Notes: generated by a model not told the origin, from the letters alone. 64,000 nt of DNA from Dirofilaria immitis (GCA_024305405.1 JAKNDB010000107.1:3952501-4016500); one strand, 5' to 3'; positions 26,401 to 38,802 are shown, counted from the stretch's first letter. Made by a program: numbers and translations.

Positions 26401-27319
26401 ACTAAAACGTCAATGTTGGAGAGCTTTTGAATCCCGCATAATTCACCACCTGATATACTGCTAATCAAGTCGATAATAAGCGGTGCTATCGAATTGTAAG
26501 TTTTGAACTAATCATAAAGTGTGCAATTATATTCCTCGGCTATGTAAAGATAATTCAAGTTTTAAATCAACATCATAAAATATCGCACTTTAACTCTGTT
26601 GAGTAAAAATTTTCTTCCTCAAACAAATGCAACATGAAGTACTAACATTGCTGTTTTCTCTGATCGGTTTTACTAAAAGATCAGGAGCCGTACTTCCGTA
26701 AACACGTCCAATTAACCATTTCACCGATGCACTTAATTTGCCCTTAAAATTTCTATCGAAGTAAATTTTACACTTAAAAATTTTTGAGTTCGAAACAGCA
26801 AGAACATATGGAGACCCCACATATTTTTTTCAGAATTACTGGAAACCATTTCATGTCAAAAAAAATTATCAAAAGGTAAATCTTAACAATTGACATAGAA
26901 AGTTTCTCGTTATAATTTAATTCCACAGATATCTCCTTGTTCTTTTATTTAAATTTCATAATCAAAAAAATATTTCAGTAAATCATAGCATTTTTTTTTC
27001 AACTCTAACAAGAAATATAAAAAAATAATGCAAAGTGGAGACTGCAGTATTAAACAACCAATTAATTAATGATGGCACAAAAAATACCGAGAAGTTCTTA
27101 TTATTAATTTGAAATTCAGCTAATTAATTATCGCGCAAAAGAGAAAGTGTTAAATGATTAATTAATGACACAGAAATTATCAACTAATTAATCAATGTAT
27201 AATCTCGGAAAATACCACAATTTTTAATTTTAATTTAATTTGGAACTTTGAAATAAACAAACTTTTTCGACATTATAACAGTTGATAGGAGTGATCCCGG
27301 GTAAAGAAGATTCTTCCAT
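16402..27319 (-). CDS. ptrn-1: Patronin/CAMSAP microtubule minus-end-binding protein, complete gene
   Basis: Caps and stabilises free microtubule minus ends in the cytoplasm. About 29 exons in transcript order: 27263-27319, 26647-26772, 26231-26332, 25583-25699, 25373-25458, 24813-24940, 24616-24635 (tentative), 24388-24499, 24195-24305, 23930-23990, 23516-23658, 23289-23429, 23066-23105, 22596-22665, 22198-22342, 21868-21940, 21375-21475, 21162-21264, 20557-20756, 20178-20423, 19840-20028, 19525-19682, 19109-19334, 18430-18601, 18215-18332, 17571-17713, 17367-17476, 16951-17123, 16402-16533. The product is about 1,200 aa, near the usual length for the family. It has an N-terminal CH domain, a Pro/Ser/Asn-rich linker, coiled coils (IRLALEEKRREHEK; RETVQDLK; REALLAKTLRRREQIEQ) and a C-terminal CKK domain. 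The start is the first ATG after a TTTTTCTAG acceptor. Nearly all junctions agree in phase. Exceptions are three or four apparent one-base deletions (about 16,513, 18,522, 22,216 and perhaps 21,42x), a 24-bp duplication near 24,490, and an ambiguous junction between 19,525 and 19,334. Confidence 0.93.
18215..18601 (-). other. ptrn-1: Third coiled-coil exons of ptrn-1
   Basis: Two exons encode the highly charged helix found just before the CKK linker in CAMSAPs: TPEMEAKREALLAKTLRRRE, then AERRQAELERQEAAEQRKRE, then QRILDDYKRKKMEKELE, ending SRPKSI as in vertebrate CAMSAPs (RPKSI). The exon junction AG|G makes an Arg and is phase-perfect. Inside exon 18,430-18,601 the frame must shift at about 18,519-18,525, where one base (probably a G) seems to be missing. 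Confidence 0.9.
21413..21438 (-). other. ptrn-1: Possible 26-nt intron (or a one-base deletion) in ptrn-1
   Basis: Exon 21,375-21,475 has a stop in its starting frame. Removing 26 bases that begin GTAATT and end TCACAG restores an open frame joining SEIG to IILLRETVQDLK with correct phase. A missing base near 21,416 would also restore it. Both the donor and acceptor match consensus, but 26 nt is below usual intron lengths. Confidence 0.4.
21625..21687. repeat. Two-copy 31-bp tandem duplication in a ptrn-1 intron
   Basis: Two copies of a 31-base unit beginning TATAATATTAGGTGAAA and ending GATAAATGACATT, differing by one C/T. Intronic and probably neutral. Confidence 0.85.
24002..24107. repeat. 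Duplicated segment in a ptrn-1 intron
   Basis: Two copies of about 39 bases (about 24,025-24,063 and 24,069-24,107), each running AGAATACTGCTCTTATCCAT to CATCAGGATTGC, period 44. Just before them (24,003-24,016) is CAAGGCTCATTGGG, a copy of bases inside the neighbouring coding exon (about 23,970-23,983). Confidence 0.8.
24477..24521. repeat. 24-bp tandem duplication over a ptrn-1 splice acceptor
   Basis: Two near-identical 24-base copies, each starting TAAGACTTCAAATTCA on the + strand. On the - strand the upstream copy is preceded by TTTTCACAG, a good acceptor in phase with the previous exon, but reading through the copy meets an in-frame TAG. The alternative acceptor CTTAG lies between the copies. 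Confidence 0.8.
26880..27200. repeat. Degenerate repeats in the first intron of ptrn-1
   Basis: Three or four diverged units built on ATTAATTAATGA followed by CACA and AAA words (about 27,060-27,085, 27,118-27,140, 27,155-27,200). No coding or structural signal beyond this. Confidence 0.4.
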
Positions 27320-27383
27320 GCTCCTTATTCTTGTAAATGCAACCCGGGACGAAAAGCTACACGCTGATGAGTGCAGCCACTCG

Positions 27384-27386
27384 TCT
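27384..27386 (-). promoter_or_regulatory. ptrn-1: Likely spliced-leader trans-splice acceptor of ptrn-1
   Basis: On the - strand TTTTTTTTTAG and TTTTTCTAG lie 65-75 bases upstream of the start codon at 27,319, with no ATG between and no upstream coding exon. That is how trans-spliced nematode 5' ends usually look. It could also be the acceptor of a cis intron in the 5' UTR. Confidence 0.45.
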
Positions 27387-30300
27387 AGAAAAACTAAAAA
27401 AAAACAATATTTAAACATTATATGAAAAAAATCCTGCGAAATTTAAAGTGTTAAAACGTTTTTCGACATGAAATTTATAGTTGTATTAAAGCAATATAGT
27501 TGTTGTTATAAATGATTTTATAGGAAAGCAATGGGAAAACAATGATGACAGAAAATCAATTAAATTTTTGAAAATAAAATTACACTAAAATATCGAGCAA
27601 TTTTGAATAAAACACAAAAAAATAATGAAAAATAATTGATAACTGTGGATGTTTAATAAAAGATCATTTAAATTTATTCATTCCATTGCGGCATATTGCT
27701 TAAAACAATAGCAAGTAGACGTCATTCCTGTAATTTAATTGAAGTCAAAATGTATAAATCATTTTAAAAGAAATTTAAAAAAAATATAATAATGTGAGAA
27801 TAACCTCGCCAAAGCATAGGAGACCAATTTTGCATTAGTTTGAATAAGGAATGCAGAAAATTTTTGAAATACATGAAGAATACTTATCTGTGGTGAACAA
27901 ATTTTTTTGATAAACTATTGCTTAAGCATGCAAGCGAATGTGATCATCTCCCGCGTTCTCGTTGGCTGTCAGCTGACTTATTACAACAAACTTCAACAAC
28001 TATTCTGTTTTAAACAATCTCATTCAAATGTTTCATAATTTACGACTGTTCCATAATGTTATCCTTATCTATCGAATATCAAAAATAATGGAAATCAATA
28101 GTTTTATAAATTTAATGAATAATAAGAGTTCTCGAAATGCTAGAGAAATTTTAAGATACTAAATCTTTCAGTGTTTTCTACTAAAACTACTTTAGTAATA
28201 CTTGAAAGCTAAATTCATTTTCTATATTTCTAAAAGATAATATTCTTTTGAAGTCAATAAATTCACGAAAAAGAAAACTTGGATTCATAAATTATTTCCA
28301 AAAAAAAGAATATTGTGAGACAATAACTGTTGCTTAAATCAATGATTAGAAAAAGAAAATTCAATGAAATTATACTGAAATTTTATAAAAAGATAAGGTT
28401 AAGTATATATATATGTCTCAAATATTTAAAACAGTTTGACATCGTTCAGGAATTCGGAATTTTGATAGAATGAAACATATTTTCGCTTGTCACTTTGATT
28501 TTGTATCATACCAGAAATGCAATCATTTTGGTGATGTCATCAGATTCCTAATTTTTCGAGGCTCTCTCTTCCATTTATTATCTCAATTAGGCATTAAATT
28601 TCGTAATTTTTCTTAATCTCTGTATGTTTCCTCCATATAATATTATTTCACCACTCTATCAATTTATGTCGTCTTCTTCGTTAATCAGCTTTTTTCCTAT
28701 TTCATTAATTAATCTTTTCAATCATTAACCAATGATGTATTATAAATAAATACTGTCGAGTAGGAATCAGAAGATATGCTGAATTTTTTCTCGGCATAGC
28801 AAACAATTTGAATTAAAAAAATCTCTGATTAGTAATGCAAGCAAGCTACAGTCTAAGATAAACTGCGTTGAAAAATTCACTTACTTGTAATATACTGGAA
28901 AAAAACAATGGTATAATGGTCTTCGCTAAAATTTTTTGTTAATAGACATTAAAAAAAATTATAAATCTCAAAATATAAGAGAAATTTCAGAGATTGAGTG
29001 TCAATAACATATATATATAAGAAAAGAAATAGTTCATCTGAAATTGTAATTTGTTTTTAAAATTTTTACAATAAATTTCAATACATTATCGCCACAGAAA
29101 TACTGTAATTAGAAGAGGACTAAAGCTTATCAAACTGAGACATTACATAAATAAATCGCATTTTACATCACTGATATACTAAATTATGATAATAAGACTT
29201 CATAATTGCAATTTTTAAAATCGAAGTCATCCACAACTTATCCAATTAAAAATCTAAAGAGAAATGAAGCTAAATCCACTTAAAATCAAAATTTAAATCA
29301 AACTGATATAAAACTTCGAACCAGCGCATCTCTAAATCGATGACACAATTCGACAACTTCATCACAAACAAACAATAAAAGTGGCAAATGTAAATGCGGA
29401 TAGTCGAAAATTCACAGAGATTCGTAGCGCAAATTTTACGTCTCGTATACTCGTCGAACAGTTCAAGAATTATTATAAATAATTAGTTGCTTTATGAAAG
29501 CTAATTAAGTATAATTAGATACTTCGCTAGCTTTTATAAAGATAGGCTAGAATATTTGTTTTATTTACTATGCAAATTTCAAAAACATACCTTAACCAAG
29601 TAATTAATAAGTTTTGTACAAATAAACTTATTTATTTATTTACTAGCTAAGCTTCGTTGTCTACAATATTTTCCACGTTAGTAATTTTTATTTATTATTT
29701 ATTTTTGAGTAATGTCAACTTTCTTACGATAATCCAATTTTTTCATTGTAAGTTATTTTTGATAATTATAATTGAAGAAACATTGCTCTTTTAAACAGCA
29801 ATTAATTTATTATATGTTATCATTATATGCTATTAAGATGCAAACAAATGTTTTTTTTAAATGCTTCAAATTTTACATCGAAATATGCCTTAAAAAAGTT
29901 TAAAAAATCAATGCATAAAAGCATAATTAAATAACAATCAAAACTAAAATGGTATAAATGGAAGTTTTAATTTTTCTCTTCTTGCGCCTTCTCATTCTCG
30001 TTCATTTCTTTTCAATCTCTTTTTTTTTTTTGATGTCTAGAATGATGTTTTGTCTTTTGATAAAATCAAATAACATAAAATCGTTTTTCAACGCCAATGA
30101 ATCATTTTATTTTAGCAAAAATTACTAATATGTTTATAATTATTAGATTTTAAATGAGATCGATAATTATAACAAAGAGGAAGAAAGTAACTAATACGAA
30201 ATCAATTTATTTAAATTACTTAAAAAATAAGAATAAAATTAAACTTACTTTATTCATTTAAACAACTTATTCATTTCTATTAATCATTTGTGAATGATAA

Positions 30301-30835
30301 GCTGTTATCATTTGCTTTATTATAAAAAAAAAAAAATTACATTTAAGCCATTCAATTTCATATTAAGTGATCGATCAGTTAAAATAATAATTTAATTTAA
30401 TCAATAACTGATTCCAATTAATTTACTCTTAATTTAATTTTCAATCAATCTATACCGTTTATTTGTTAATATTAAATTTAGCTGATTTAATTTAATAATT
30501 TAATTTTTTCAAGTAATTGCTGAGAAAATGGGTACCTAAAACTTTAATGATTTTATGACAAAATATAATATCCAAAAATTTAATAAATTAGCGATTTTCA
30601 CGAGGAATTAATATCTTAGAGTTTTTGAGTTAGAAACAAGCAAGCAACAAGTAACAAGCAAAAAACAACAATCAACAAACAACAAACAATTGATATTGAT
30701 GATATAAATAATTAAATTTAGAAATTAAAATTTAATTCCCTTCTATTATTAGTACTTTTAAATTTTCAATTCGACAAATTCCTATGATTTTATCTTATTC
30801 TATTTTAACCTTTTTCAATTATCTTATTTCCAATT
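27387..30835. other. Intergenic DNA between the astacin gene and ptrn-1
   Basis: No supported gene. It should hold the ptrn-1 promoter (about 27.4-28.1 kb; slightly less AT-rich at 27,930-27,985) and the astacin 3' UTR (just below 30,836). A second less AT-rich patch at 29,310-29,470 has no convincing open frame. No obvious RNA gene seen. Confidence 0.5.
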
Positions 30836-33800
30836 TTATCTTCTAATTCGATATTCGATTTGTGCTTGTGTAAAATCTCTTCGATTAAAAAGTATTAGAG
30901 GAAGTATCGGACCATTTGCCTGCATTATTTTTCCATTTCGACTTTTACAGCAAAATCTGAAATTTATAATTTATTTTTTAAATTTCAGTTTCTCACCTGT
31001 TCAAAAACAATTCTCCAAATTGAATATTAAATAAATGATTATACTAATGCTATTTAATCTTTTAATTAAAATTATATATGAAATTAAAAAAATCAAAATA
31101 AAAAGAATCAGCTAATATTATATAATATTAGTCGTTATCTAACTTTTTCATTATAATTAAATTTAAAATTTAACAGTTACTAAGAAATTGTTGAAATTTT
31201 TAAAATTCTCTGATCGATTGATTTTTTTGAATGAAAATGAAATTTACCTGTAACCGGTTAATCGTTTATCAGCATTAGCTTTTAACTCTAAACCACCATA
31301 AATACATCCTTCTGAACAGCTACCAGAAAGTGATTTTATTTTTACTTCAATAATATCATCTCGTTCAGCCTATTTGAAATAATTTGTTAAATTTATAAAT
31401 ATTTACCAAAAGAATTGCAAAATTAAATGGAATAATAACAATAATAATAATGTCAATAAGTGATATTAAAACAATTATTACTAATAACAATAACAACTAA
31501 GCCATAAAATTACCTCAATCCACCAATGACAATAAGACATATCATCATTGTACTTATAATTACCCATTCGTGCATTTAATGTTTGCCATTCATAAGTTGC
31601 GCGTAAATTTTCTCCACAACCAGGTGAATCAGGCTAAATTAAACATTAATTATGCTGTTTAGTATCATATATTGGAAATGAAAATGGTTATTATGTCAAT
31701 AAATGCAAAATGATAAAATAAACATTGAAAAGTTAAAGGAACTATTCAATTAATTAAGTGTTAAATTATATAAATGAATCCTTTTGAATTTATCATTTCT
31801 TTTATTAAATCTAATCACTATATTGCTTTCGATCACTTTTTAATCATTCAAATGTTCCTGAATTATCTGATTTAGAAAAAATTTCTGAGAAATTGCATGA
31901 TTCCTAATAATGTACATTATCTTATAAATAAGACATCACAATTGATAGTATCAAAAAACTTCGTTAAATTTATCAGTTAATTTTATCAATAAAATTATCC
32001 TACATTGGCTTAATTTTAGCACTCAAATTTATTCCAAATAATTTTTTTAAATAGAATATTAATTGAATAAGATTTTTTAAAAGAATTTTTCAAAGCAAAA
32101 AAACAAAATATTCGATTTAACTTTTTTGAATTTTTAGTATTTTTTTAAATTTAATTTTATTATTTTTAAAGAAATATTATCAGTTGATTGTAACAATTTT
32201 AAGCAAATAAATGTATAATTAAAAACAAATTTACCCGTCGTTCGCAATATTGACCACCGTATCCGGATGGACACATACATTGATTACAATCTCTTGGATG
32301 TGGATATCCATTATTCAAACATTGGATTCTATTTTTGCAGTAATCTGTTCATAAAAATTATAATTTTAAAATTCAAATTTATATTATAATTGAAATTTAG
32401 ATTAGAGCATTAATATTGGCATTCATATCATATCTTATCAAGTCAGTAATGATAAGGAAAAAATGTAATTACCATTTTGCAATTAGAAATTTTGAAAAAA
32501 ATCTTTGAAATGTTACTTTTCCAATAAGTTGATAATGTTTTATCAGCTTGTTGAAAAAATATTATTTAAAAAAATAATATTAAAATTAAGCGATGGAAAT
32601 AATTTTGTGTGTTTTCCCCAAAGTTTTTATTCTTTCTCAAAACTTTAATGTTATTAAAACGAACGAAAAGAAAAAATATTCGAATTTGACAAAAGTTTCT
32701 TTCTTTAATTTGACGAATTAATTTGTAAAATTTTTATTAATATGTTCAATCCGCCAGTATTCATTCGAAAAAAATAAACATTTGTTTTTACATGTTCCAA
32801 TTTATTTTACTTTTAAATTCTTTTATTTTATATAAAATATCAATTAGAAGAAGACAATGAAATAATTAATTAAGTAAAGTTTAAAAATTAAATCAATGAT
32901 AAAAAATAACAATAAATAGGTTGATAAAATATATGCTAACTACTTACTTACTGTAGTAGCAATTGATAAAATGTATGTTACTATTTACTTATTGTAGTAA
33001 CAAATAGATTTGTTCATAAAATATATGCTATTGCTTACTTACTGTAGTAGCAAATGAAACTATACATACCTAAACATTTATAATGCGTATTCATCATAAG
33101 GAGATCAATAAATGTTGGTCCGGTACCGCTACCCATCGTATCTTCATACCACGATATCCGTGGAACGATGGTTAAACCATTATTACTTGTAAATCTAAAA
33201 AAATTTATAATTTCATATTTGGCATTAATGGCAATGATATTTGGTTGTCAAACATTGAATATAATATAAAAGAAAAAATTTTTAAATTAAAAAAAGTTCT
33301 TTAAAAGATGTGCAAATTTCTCGATTATTATCAATAACCGTATTTGATAACAAAATAATAATTCAATAATTAAAAAGAAAGTTTTCGATTTAAAGTTAAT
33401 CAATTTTATGTAAAATTTAATCTAAATCAAACATTATTTATCATTATTATTGCTGTTATATTTAACAATTTGTATTTTATTATAATTTTGTTTTTAACAA
33501 ATTTGATTAAACTTACGCCTTTTTACCGTAATGCATCACACTACCATAATCGTACGGAAGACCATAATTGTAATTATCGCGCTGTGAAGTACGCATGAAA
33601 TTTGACGATAAACCACGCTTAATTTTTCATTACTTAATCAACTGATTATTTAAATTATCAATATTCTTATCAGGAAACTTAAAAGAAATAACTAAATTTG
33701 AATACAATTCTTAACTTAAGTGATTTCGTGATTCATATCACTCTAACAGTTTAATATTTAGTATTTTATGTTATTGAATTATTGAAATATGATTCATTAT

Positions 33801-36800
33801 AATATAAAATATAAATTGAAAATCATATCTTTCATTATTAGCTATGATTGATTTCTCATTTAATACTTTGTCTTATAGAAGTTTGTTCATTTAATATCAA
33901 AAAAAAAAATTTGAAAAAAATATATACCAGAATATTGTTAAATTCAATTCTGATATAATTATCACGATCTGCTCGAGTATGAGTATGTAAAAAGCCTAAT
34001 GCATGACCAATTTCATGTGAAATTGTATGAATCTAAATTAAATTGAATGATTAATAATCGAATTACTGATTATATAAATTTAATAATAATTATTAAATTA
34101 TATAAATCAAAAAGAGAAATATTACTGCAAATCAAAAATTTTCCCTAAAACGTTCATTGTAAGTTAAGAAAATAAGAGAGAGAGAGGAGAGAAAGAGAGA
34201 TAAAAGAAATGTTTGCTTATAATTTGAGAAAACATTTTTCTAAAATCAATTTCAGCGATTTGTATCAATAGCAGTGACAGTGGTAATAACCATAAGTATA
34301 GTGATAATGATAATAACTAACATGTTCACAATTATAACCAACTGAAACTGGTTGTTTTGTCCATTGTGACATATGACCAATATAGCTGGAACAACCTGTT
34401 CCTGCAAAATTTTTGCAAAAATTTTAATTATAATTAATTAAACGACCATAGAATGATTATTTCATACTAAAATGATTTAAAATTTAAATATTATTTAATA
34501 TACTATTTTACATAATTTTAGCAAAAATAATTATTAAAATAATTAGTATTAATCGATAAATATAAATTTGATATAAATTCATTTTAATTTATTCTAAAAT
34601 TAATAATAAATGACTTTTATTTATTTTCATTTTTAAGTTTTTAATTACAAATTTGAAATGATAGTTATATTTACTTTAGATTTTGTTATATTTGTCATTA
34701 AAATTTATACAATTAATTAATTAATTTCTATAAATTAAAAAAACATAAAAGGCAATGACTAACTCGCATAAAAACGAGTGCGTTCTTTTTATTACTGGCA
34801 GGAACAAACTTGATACATGTATTTCTCTCCCATATATCCATCGATTTTTTAATGATAATTTTCGCATGTTCTGCTAAAAATATGAAATAAAAATGATCGA
34901 CACTTTCTTGGCTAATTTTATTTTAACTTATGAATTATCGATTTCTAGAAATTGTCTATTTATAATTTTATTATAATATTAAATCTGATAACATTTATGT
35001 AAAAGAAGTATTTTTTTATCAAGTGCTCCAGATTCTGATAATTTCAGATTCTCCATCATATTTGCTAGTATTTTTACATTTTCAAAATCTAAAAGATCAA
35101 GCTGAATTAGCTTTACAGAGCCTTCTTTAAATTCTTCAAGCTTTTCAATTTCATATGATGAAATATTTTGCTTCTCAAGTAAATATGCTAATAAATTATT
35201 ACAATGATAACTAGTAATGAATATAATCATTGATTATACCCTTATCAATACTTTCTTAAATAAATAAAGTTAGTAAAGGCATGTCCTATAGCATTATATC
35301 ATGTATGAAATTAAAAGTTAAAGATATCTCCAGAGTGTCATTCAATAAAATTGAACCATAAAATCTAGACTATAAATCCTTTTAAATTTTGTTAATTTAT
35401 GAAATAAACCTTTTAGATCGGAGTTATGAGTGATTTCTGAATTTTCTAAGTTGATAATATTAGACATTGGGAACTTAGGTTATAAACATTATCAAATCTA
35501 TTTAAAATCATAAGCTTCAAGTCTAAACATTCTTAAGTTTATTTTAAAACCTAGGCTATAAATATTTTTTAAATTAAATTATTCAACAATAAACAAAATG
35601 AAAAATATAGTTTCATGTACATGTAATTGAATAAATATATAGAAAATTAAAATTGTATTCGTACAAAGTTTTGAATCAAATCGATATGGTACAATGCCAT
35701 TCTGCCAAAAATAATTATCAGCATGATAAGCTTGTCGTTTATTTCGCATTGTCATAATCGATCGATCCGCAAATATTCCCATATAATCGGATGTTTGATT
35801 CCAAATTTCTTCCTGTTGCCTATAACATTTTTTGAAATTTCTTTTTGTTTCCTATGCTTAAAACGAAAAATGAAAAAAATTCGTTAAACATAAAATTCTA
35901 ATTTAACAATAATTAAATATCAAATTTTATTGTGTTAAACTCAAATACTAAAATTAATGTAAATATCTTGATCAAAAATTAACATTTCAAATTTGTCATT
36001 GAACATTCATAAAAATTCTTTAATTATTGTAAGGAAAATATTTATAAATCTCATTAGAAAAGAAGAATTTTTATGTATTGAGAAATTTAAAATCAATCAA
36101 AAATTTTATCAAATAATAAAGCTGGTGCAAAATTTTAACTGGAATAGTTGAAATTAATATCATTTATAATAGATAATTAATTTCTTTTTTCTTTCTCTTT
36201 TCTCGCAAAAAATACTGTCGGATTTTTGGATATGATGAAAATTCTCATATTATATCATTTAAAATATGATAAGATAATTTTGTTATCGGATTTATAAAAT
36301 GAATTTATAATATTTTTGAATGATTTAATTCGAAATAAATTTCTTGAATAGATAAAATAATTAGATTAATTTTTTATTTACATAAAAAGTGAAATAAAGC
36401 AAACTTTGTAAGCATAATATCGCCTTCAATTACTCGTATATGATTACCCAAATGTTGATCAAATGTTCCATCTGTTGGTACAGCTTTATCAGAATCGTAA
36501 TCGATCAGATTCCTCTCAATAGCTAGCTTATCCAGAGCATTTTCTGGATGACTATTTCGCTAAAATTTTATTCAATTCACAAAAACAATACGATAAAAAT
36601 TAAAAAGAAATGGTTTCTTAAAAAAATATTTAATTTTGCTTTAGAATAAATATGGAATAGAAATAAAGTATTTGTGAAAATCACATAAAAAATTAATTAA
36701 TTTTAATTATATTATATTTAAATTTTAAAGAAAATCAAAATTGATAATTGATAACCATTGATGAAAGGATATAATTTTACATTTGTTAGCGTTTGATACT

Positions 36801-36899
36801 TACCAGCACAGGAATGATCATTGCTGATGTGATATGATATAAACAAGTGATAAGAATTATTGAAACAAACATCATTTGCTGCACTGCGAAATAATGCAT
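30836..36899 (-). CDS. Secreted astacin zinc metalloprotease with EGF-like and CUB domains (nematode NAS family)
   Basis: Extracellular endopeptidase, complete, about 466 aa. Exons in order: 36804-36899, 36405-36559, 35665-35819, 34764-34873, 34322-34401, 33928-34032, 33517-33617, 33070-33194, 32235-32344, 31514-31633, 31248-31369, 30836-30956. Domains: signal peptide ([20 protein letters not shown]); propeptide with the EGD aspartate-switch motif (VIEGDIML); furin-type site RNKR; catalytic domain starting near NGIVPYRFD, with zinc motif [19 protein letters not shown], Met-turn SVMHYG and four Cys (NTC, GCSSY, NCEH, HYKC); an EGF-like module with six Cys; then a CUB domain ending [10 protein letters not shown]...IEYRIRR. 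There is no TSP1 domain. Oddities: Thr replaces the usual Glu after the third zinc His, and exon 34764-34873 ends one base short for the next exon. The family in C. elegans includes hatching and moulting enzymes; the exact NAS member cannot be told, so no symbol is given. Confidence 0.95.
32923..33053. repeat. Three degenerate repeats in an astacin intron
   Basis: Three units of about 42-50 bases, each holding ATAAAATATATGCTA-like sequence followed by CTTACTTACTGTAGTAGCAA. Units start near 32,923, 32,967 and 33,017. Each contains a CTACTACAGTAAGTAAG motif on the transcribed strand, which resembles a 5' splice donor (CAGTAAGT), so decoy donors are possible. Confidence 0.75.
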
Positions 36900-36903
36900 C
36901 CAG

Positions 36904-36905
36904 CT
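36904..36905 (-). promoter_or_regulatory. Likely spliced-leader trans-splice acceptor of the astacin gene
   Basis: An ATTTTAG acceptor sits only 4 bases upstream of the start ATG at 36,899, ahead of the signal-peptide exon. An acceptor this close to the first codon with no upstream exon is typical of SL trans-splicing in nematodes. Confidence 0.6.
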
Positions 36906-38802
36906 AAAATTGGAAATTAATAACAAAAAAACAAAAGAGACATTTTAAGCGTAAAATAAGAAAAAATAGTCATGAAAATAATTTTTATGAATTTAAAAAT
37001 TTGTAAAAAAAGTTCATTATTTTAATCTTTGATTTGCTAATTATTGAATACTATTTATAAGCATATGTACTATTTTGAATAAAATTTTTGTGAATATAGA
37101 AATTCCAAATTAGAAATGAAATTTATTTATTATTTCGATTTAAATATTCTTCATAATTTAGAAAGACAATTTGAAATGGTCAGATTAATTAAATTAATTG
37201 TTTAACAAAACTGTTTTCTTTTAAAATATTAATAGAAATAAATATATGAAATTAGATCGCTAGCAAGAGACACGATTGCATTCAAGAATTTCTTCCATTT
37301 TACTAATGAATTTTGAATATTTTGATAAAACAATTCTGATATCTTAGTCTTAGTAAAAGCGTAATAACAATAGTAATGCAGTAAGGATGAGACATCTTAA
37401 AAATTGTCATAAGAATTCATAATTTAATAATTTTACTGATAATCATTTTCAGTGATAACGATAATTTATTATGAAAAATTTGAATTTCTAAATTTTTAAC
37501 ATTTTTTAAAACTTTGAAAAGTTTTAATCTTTTTGCCATTGATAATGACAATTTTCTTAATTACTGTAATCATGCATTTCTAATATTTAATTTGCTAAAA
37601 TAATGCTAAAATAATAGTTAAAAAACTTGTAAATGCTAAAAAAGAAGGAAGAGAAGAATAATATAATAGAAAATACTTAATAACTTAATAACTAGAAGAA
37701 ATGAAAGAATGAAATGGAATAAAAATAGATATGAGTTTCATACCGAATTAAAATCGAACTTAATTTATTTTATTAAAAAAATTTTTTTACTTAATATATC
37801 ATATTTTTATATAACCTTTTTCTTTAAATTAAGATATATCAATGACTAATTGATTTATAACATAAAAAAATTTGAGCAGTTGAATTTTATCAAATTTTGA
37901 AATATGAAGGATCGAAAAAAAGTTAATTTTATAATAGAAGAAAATGAAATATTTCGATTTTCATCATTTCTCTCATTTCTCTCATTTCTCTCTTCCTATA
38001 AATATGTATATGTGGATATTTAAGTAATTTCAAGTTTGGAATAAGTGCAAAGGTTATGCTGCAAACTTTGTCATCGAATCCACTGCTGATTTTATGAACC
38101 ATGAAAAATCTTCAATTTTTTATATGGAGGCTGCCGGAAATATGCAACGCAATTGCATAATGTCGTTTCCATGCAAGAAGCAAAATTTCGTAAGAACAAG
38201 TTTGAAGAGCACCATAATTAGCAATAACCTTTGACCTTTTGTAATTTTATCAAGTTATGCATGAGTTCAAAGAGCAATGGATTCATTTATATCATTAACA
38301 AAAGTTTATCATTTTCAAATTAACTCTACTGTCTTATATGATCATAACGATAAATTGCACCCTATTTCATCTTTTCTGAAAAGGAATGATTATTGTAAAA
38401 TTTAAATTATGGGATAAAATCATTTCCTTTTTCATAAAATTTTAAAAATTATTAAATTCTTTATTTGTTTTTCAATTTTTCAACTTAACGAATCAAATTT
38501 TTATATATTTTTGAACGCTTTTAATTATAAGCGAAAATTTAAATTCAATTCACAGTGATAAATTATCATCGTGATTGATAATCATAATGAAATACATATA
38601 TTTCATATCAGAATGTGATTACGCCTTGTTGCAGCTTATATTTTATGCAATTTCAATAGATTTCGTAAAATTTCATTACCTTTTATAATTTTAAACTAAA
38701 AATTATTGTTTTGGAACATTTCAGTTTGCTTAAAAATAAAAAATTGAATTAAAAGAAGTAATTAATTTCTTTCGTCTTCCTTTTCATAATCCATAATTGC
38801 TG

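Larger units (their letters stand above)
23516..26772 (-). other. ptrn-1: N-terminal CAMSAP calponin-homology region exons of ptrn-1
   Basis: Exons align in order with the CAMSAP N-terminus: GKLSASVKWLIGRVYG; LTNASLYSNAAAKIF; SVVLRALANHS; AAHLAVIDSLMIAHMRS; PMDSVDALLFWINKI; then the CH core EDLYEDMCDGACICALVGFY, DICFNDPMSLADCQYNLVLL and FHFEIEDILYLHESLQPN with NAFLADLFQIFE. These correspond to the conserved DGCALAALIHFYCP, DICLKETMSLADSLYNL and TLEDMLY...FMAELFWWFE blocks of vertebrate CAMSAPs. Phases agree at every junction except around the tentative 20-nt exon 24,616-24,635. Confidence 0.9.

Noticed and set aside
34979..35230. 83-codon - strand open frame ([17 protein letters not shown])
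   Set aside because: Composition looks protein-like, but it lies in an astacin intron between exons that join in phase (T|CA), and no splice pair would insert it in frame. A nested gene was considered; no supporting signal was found.
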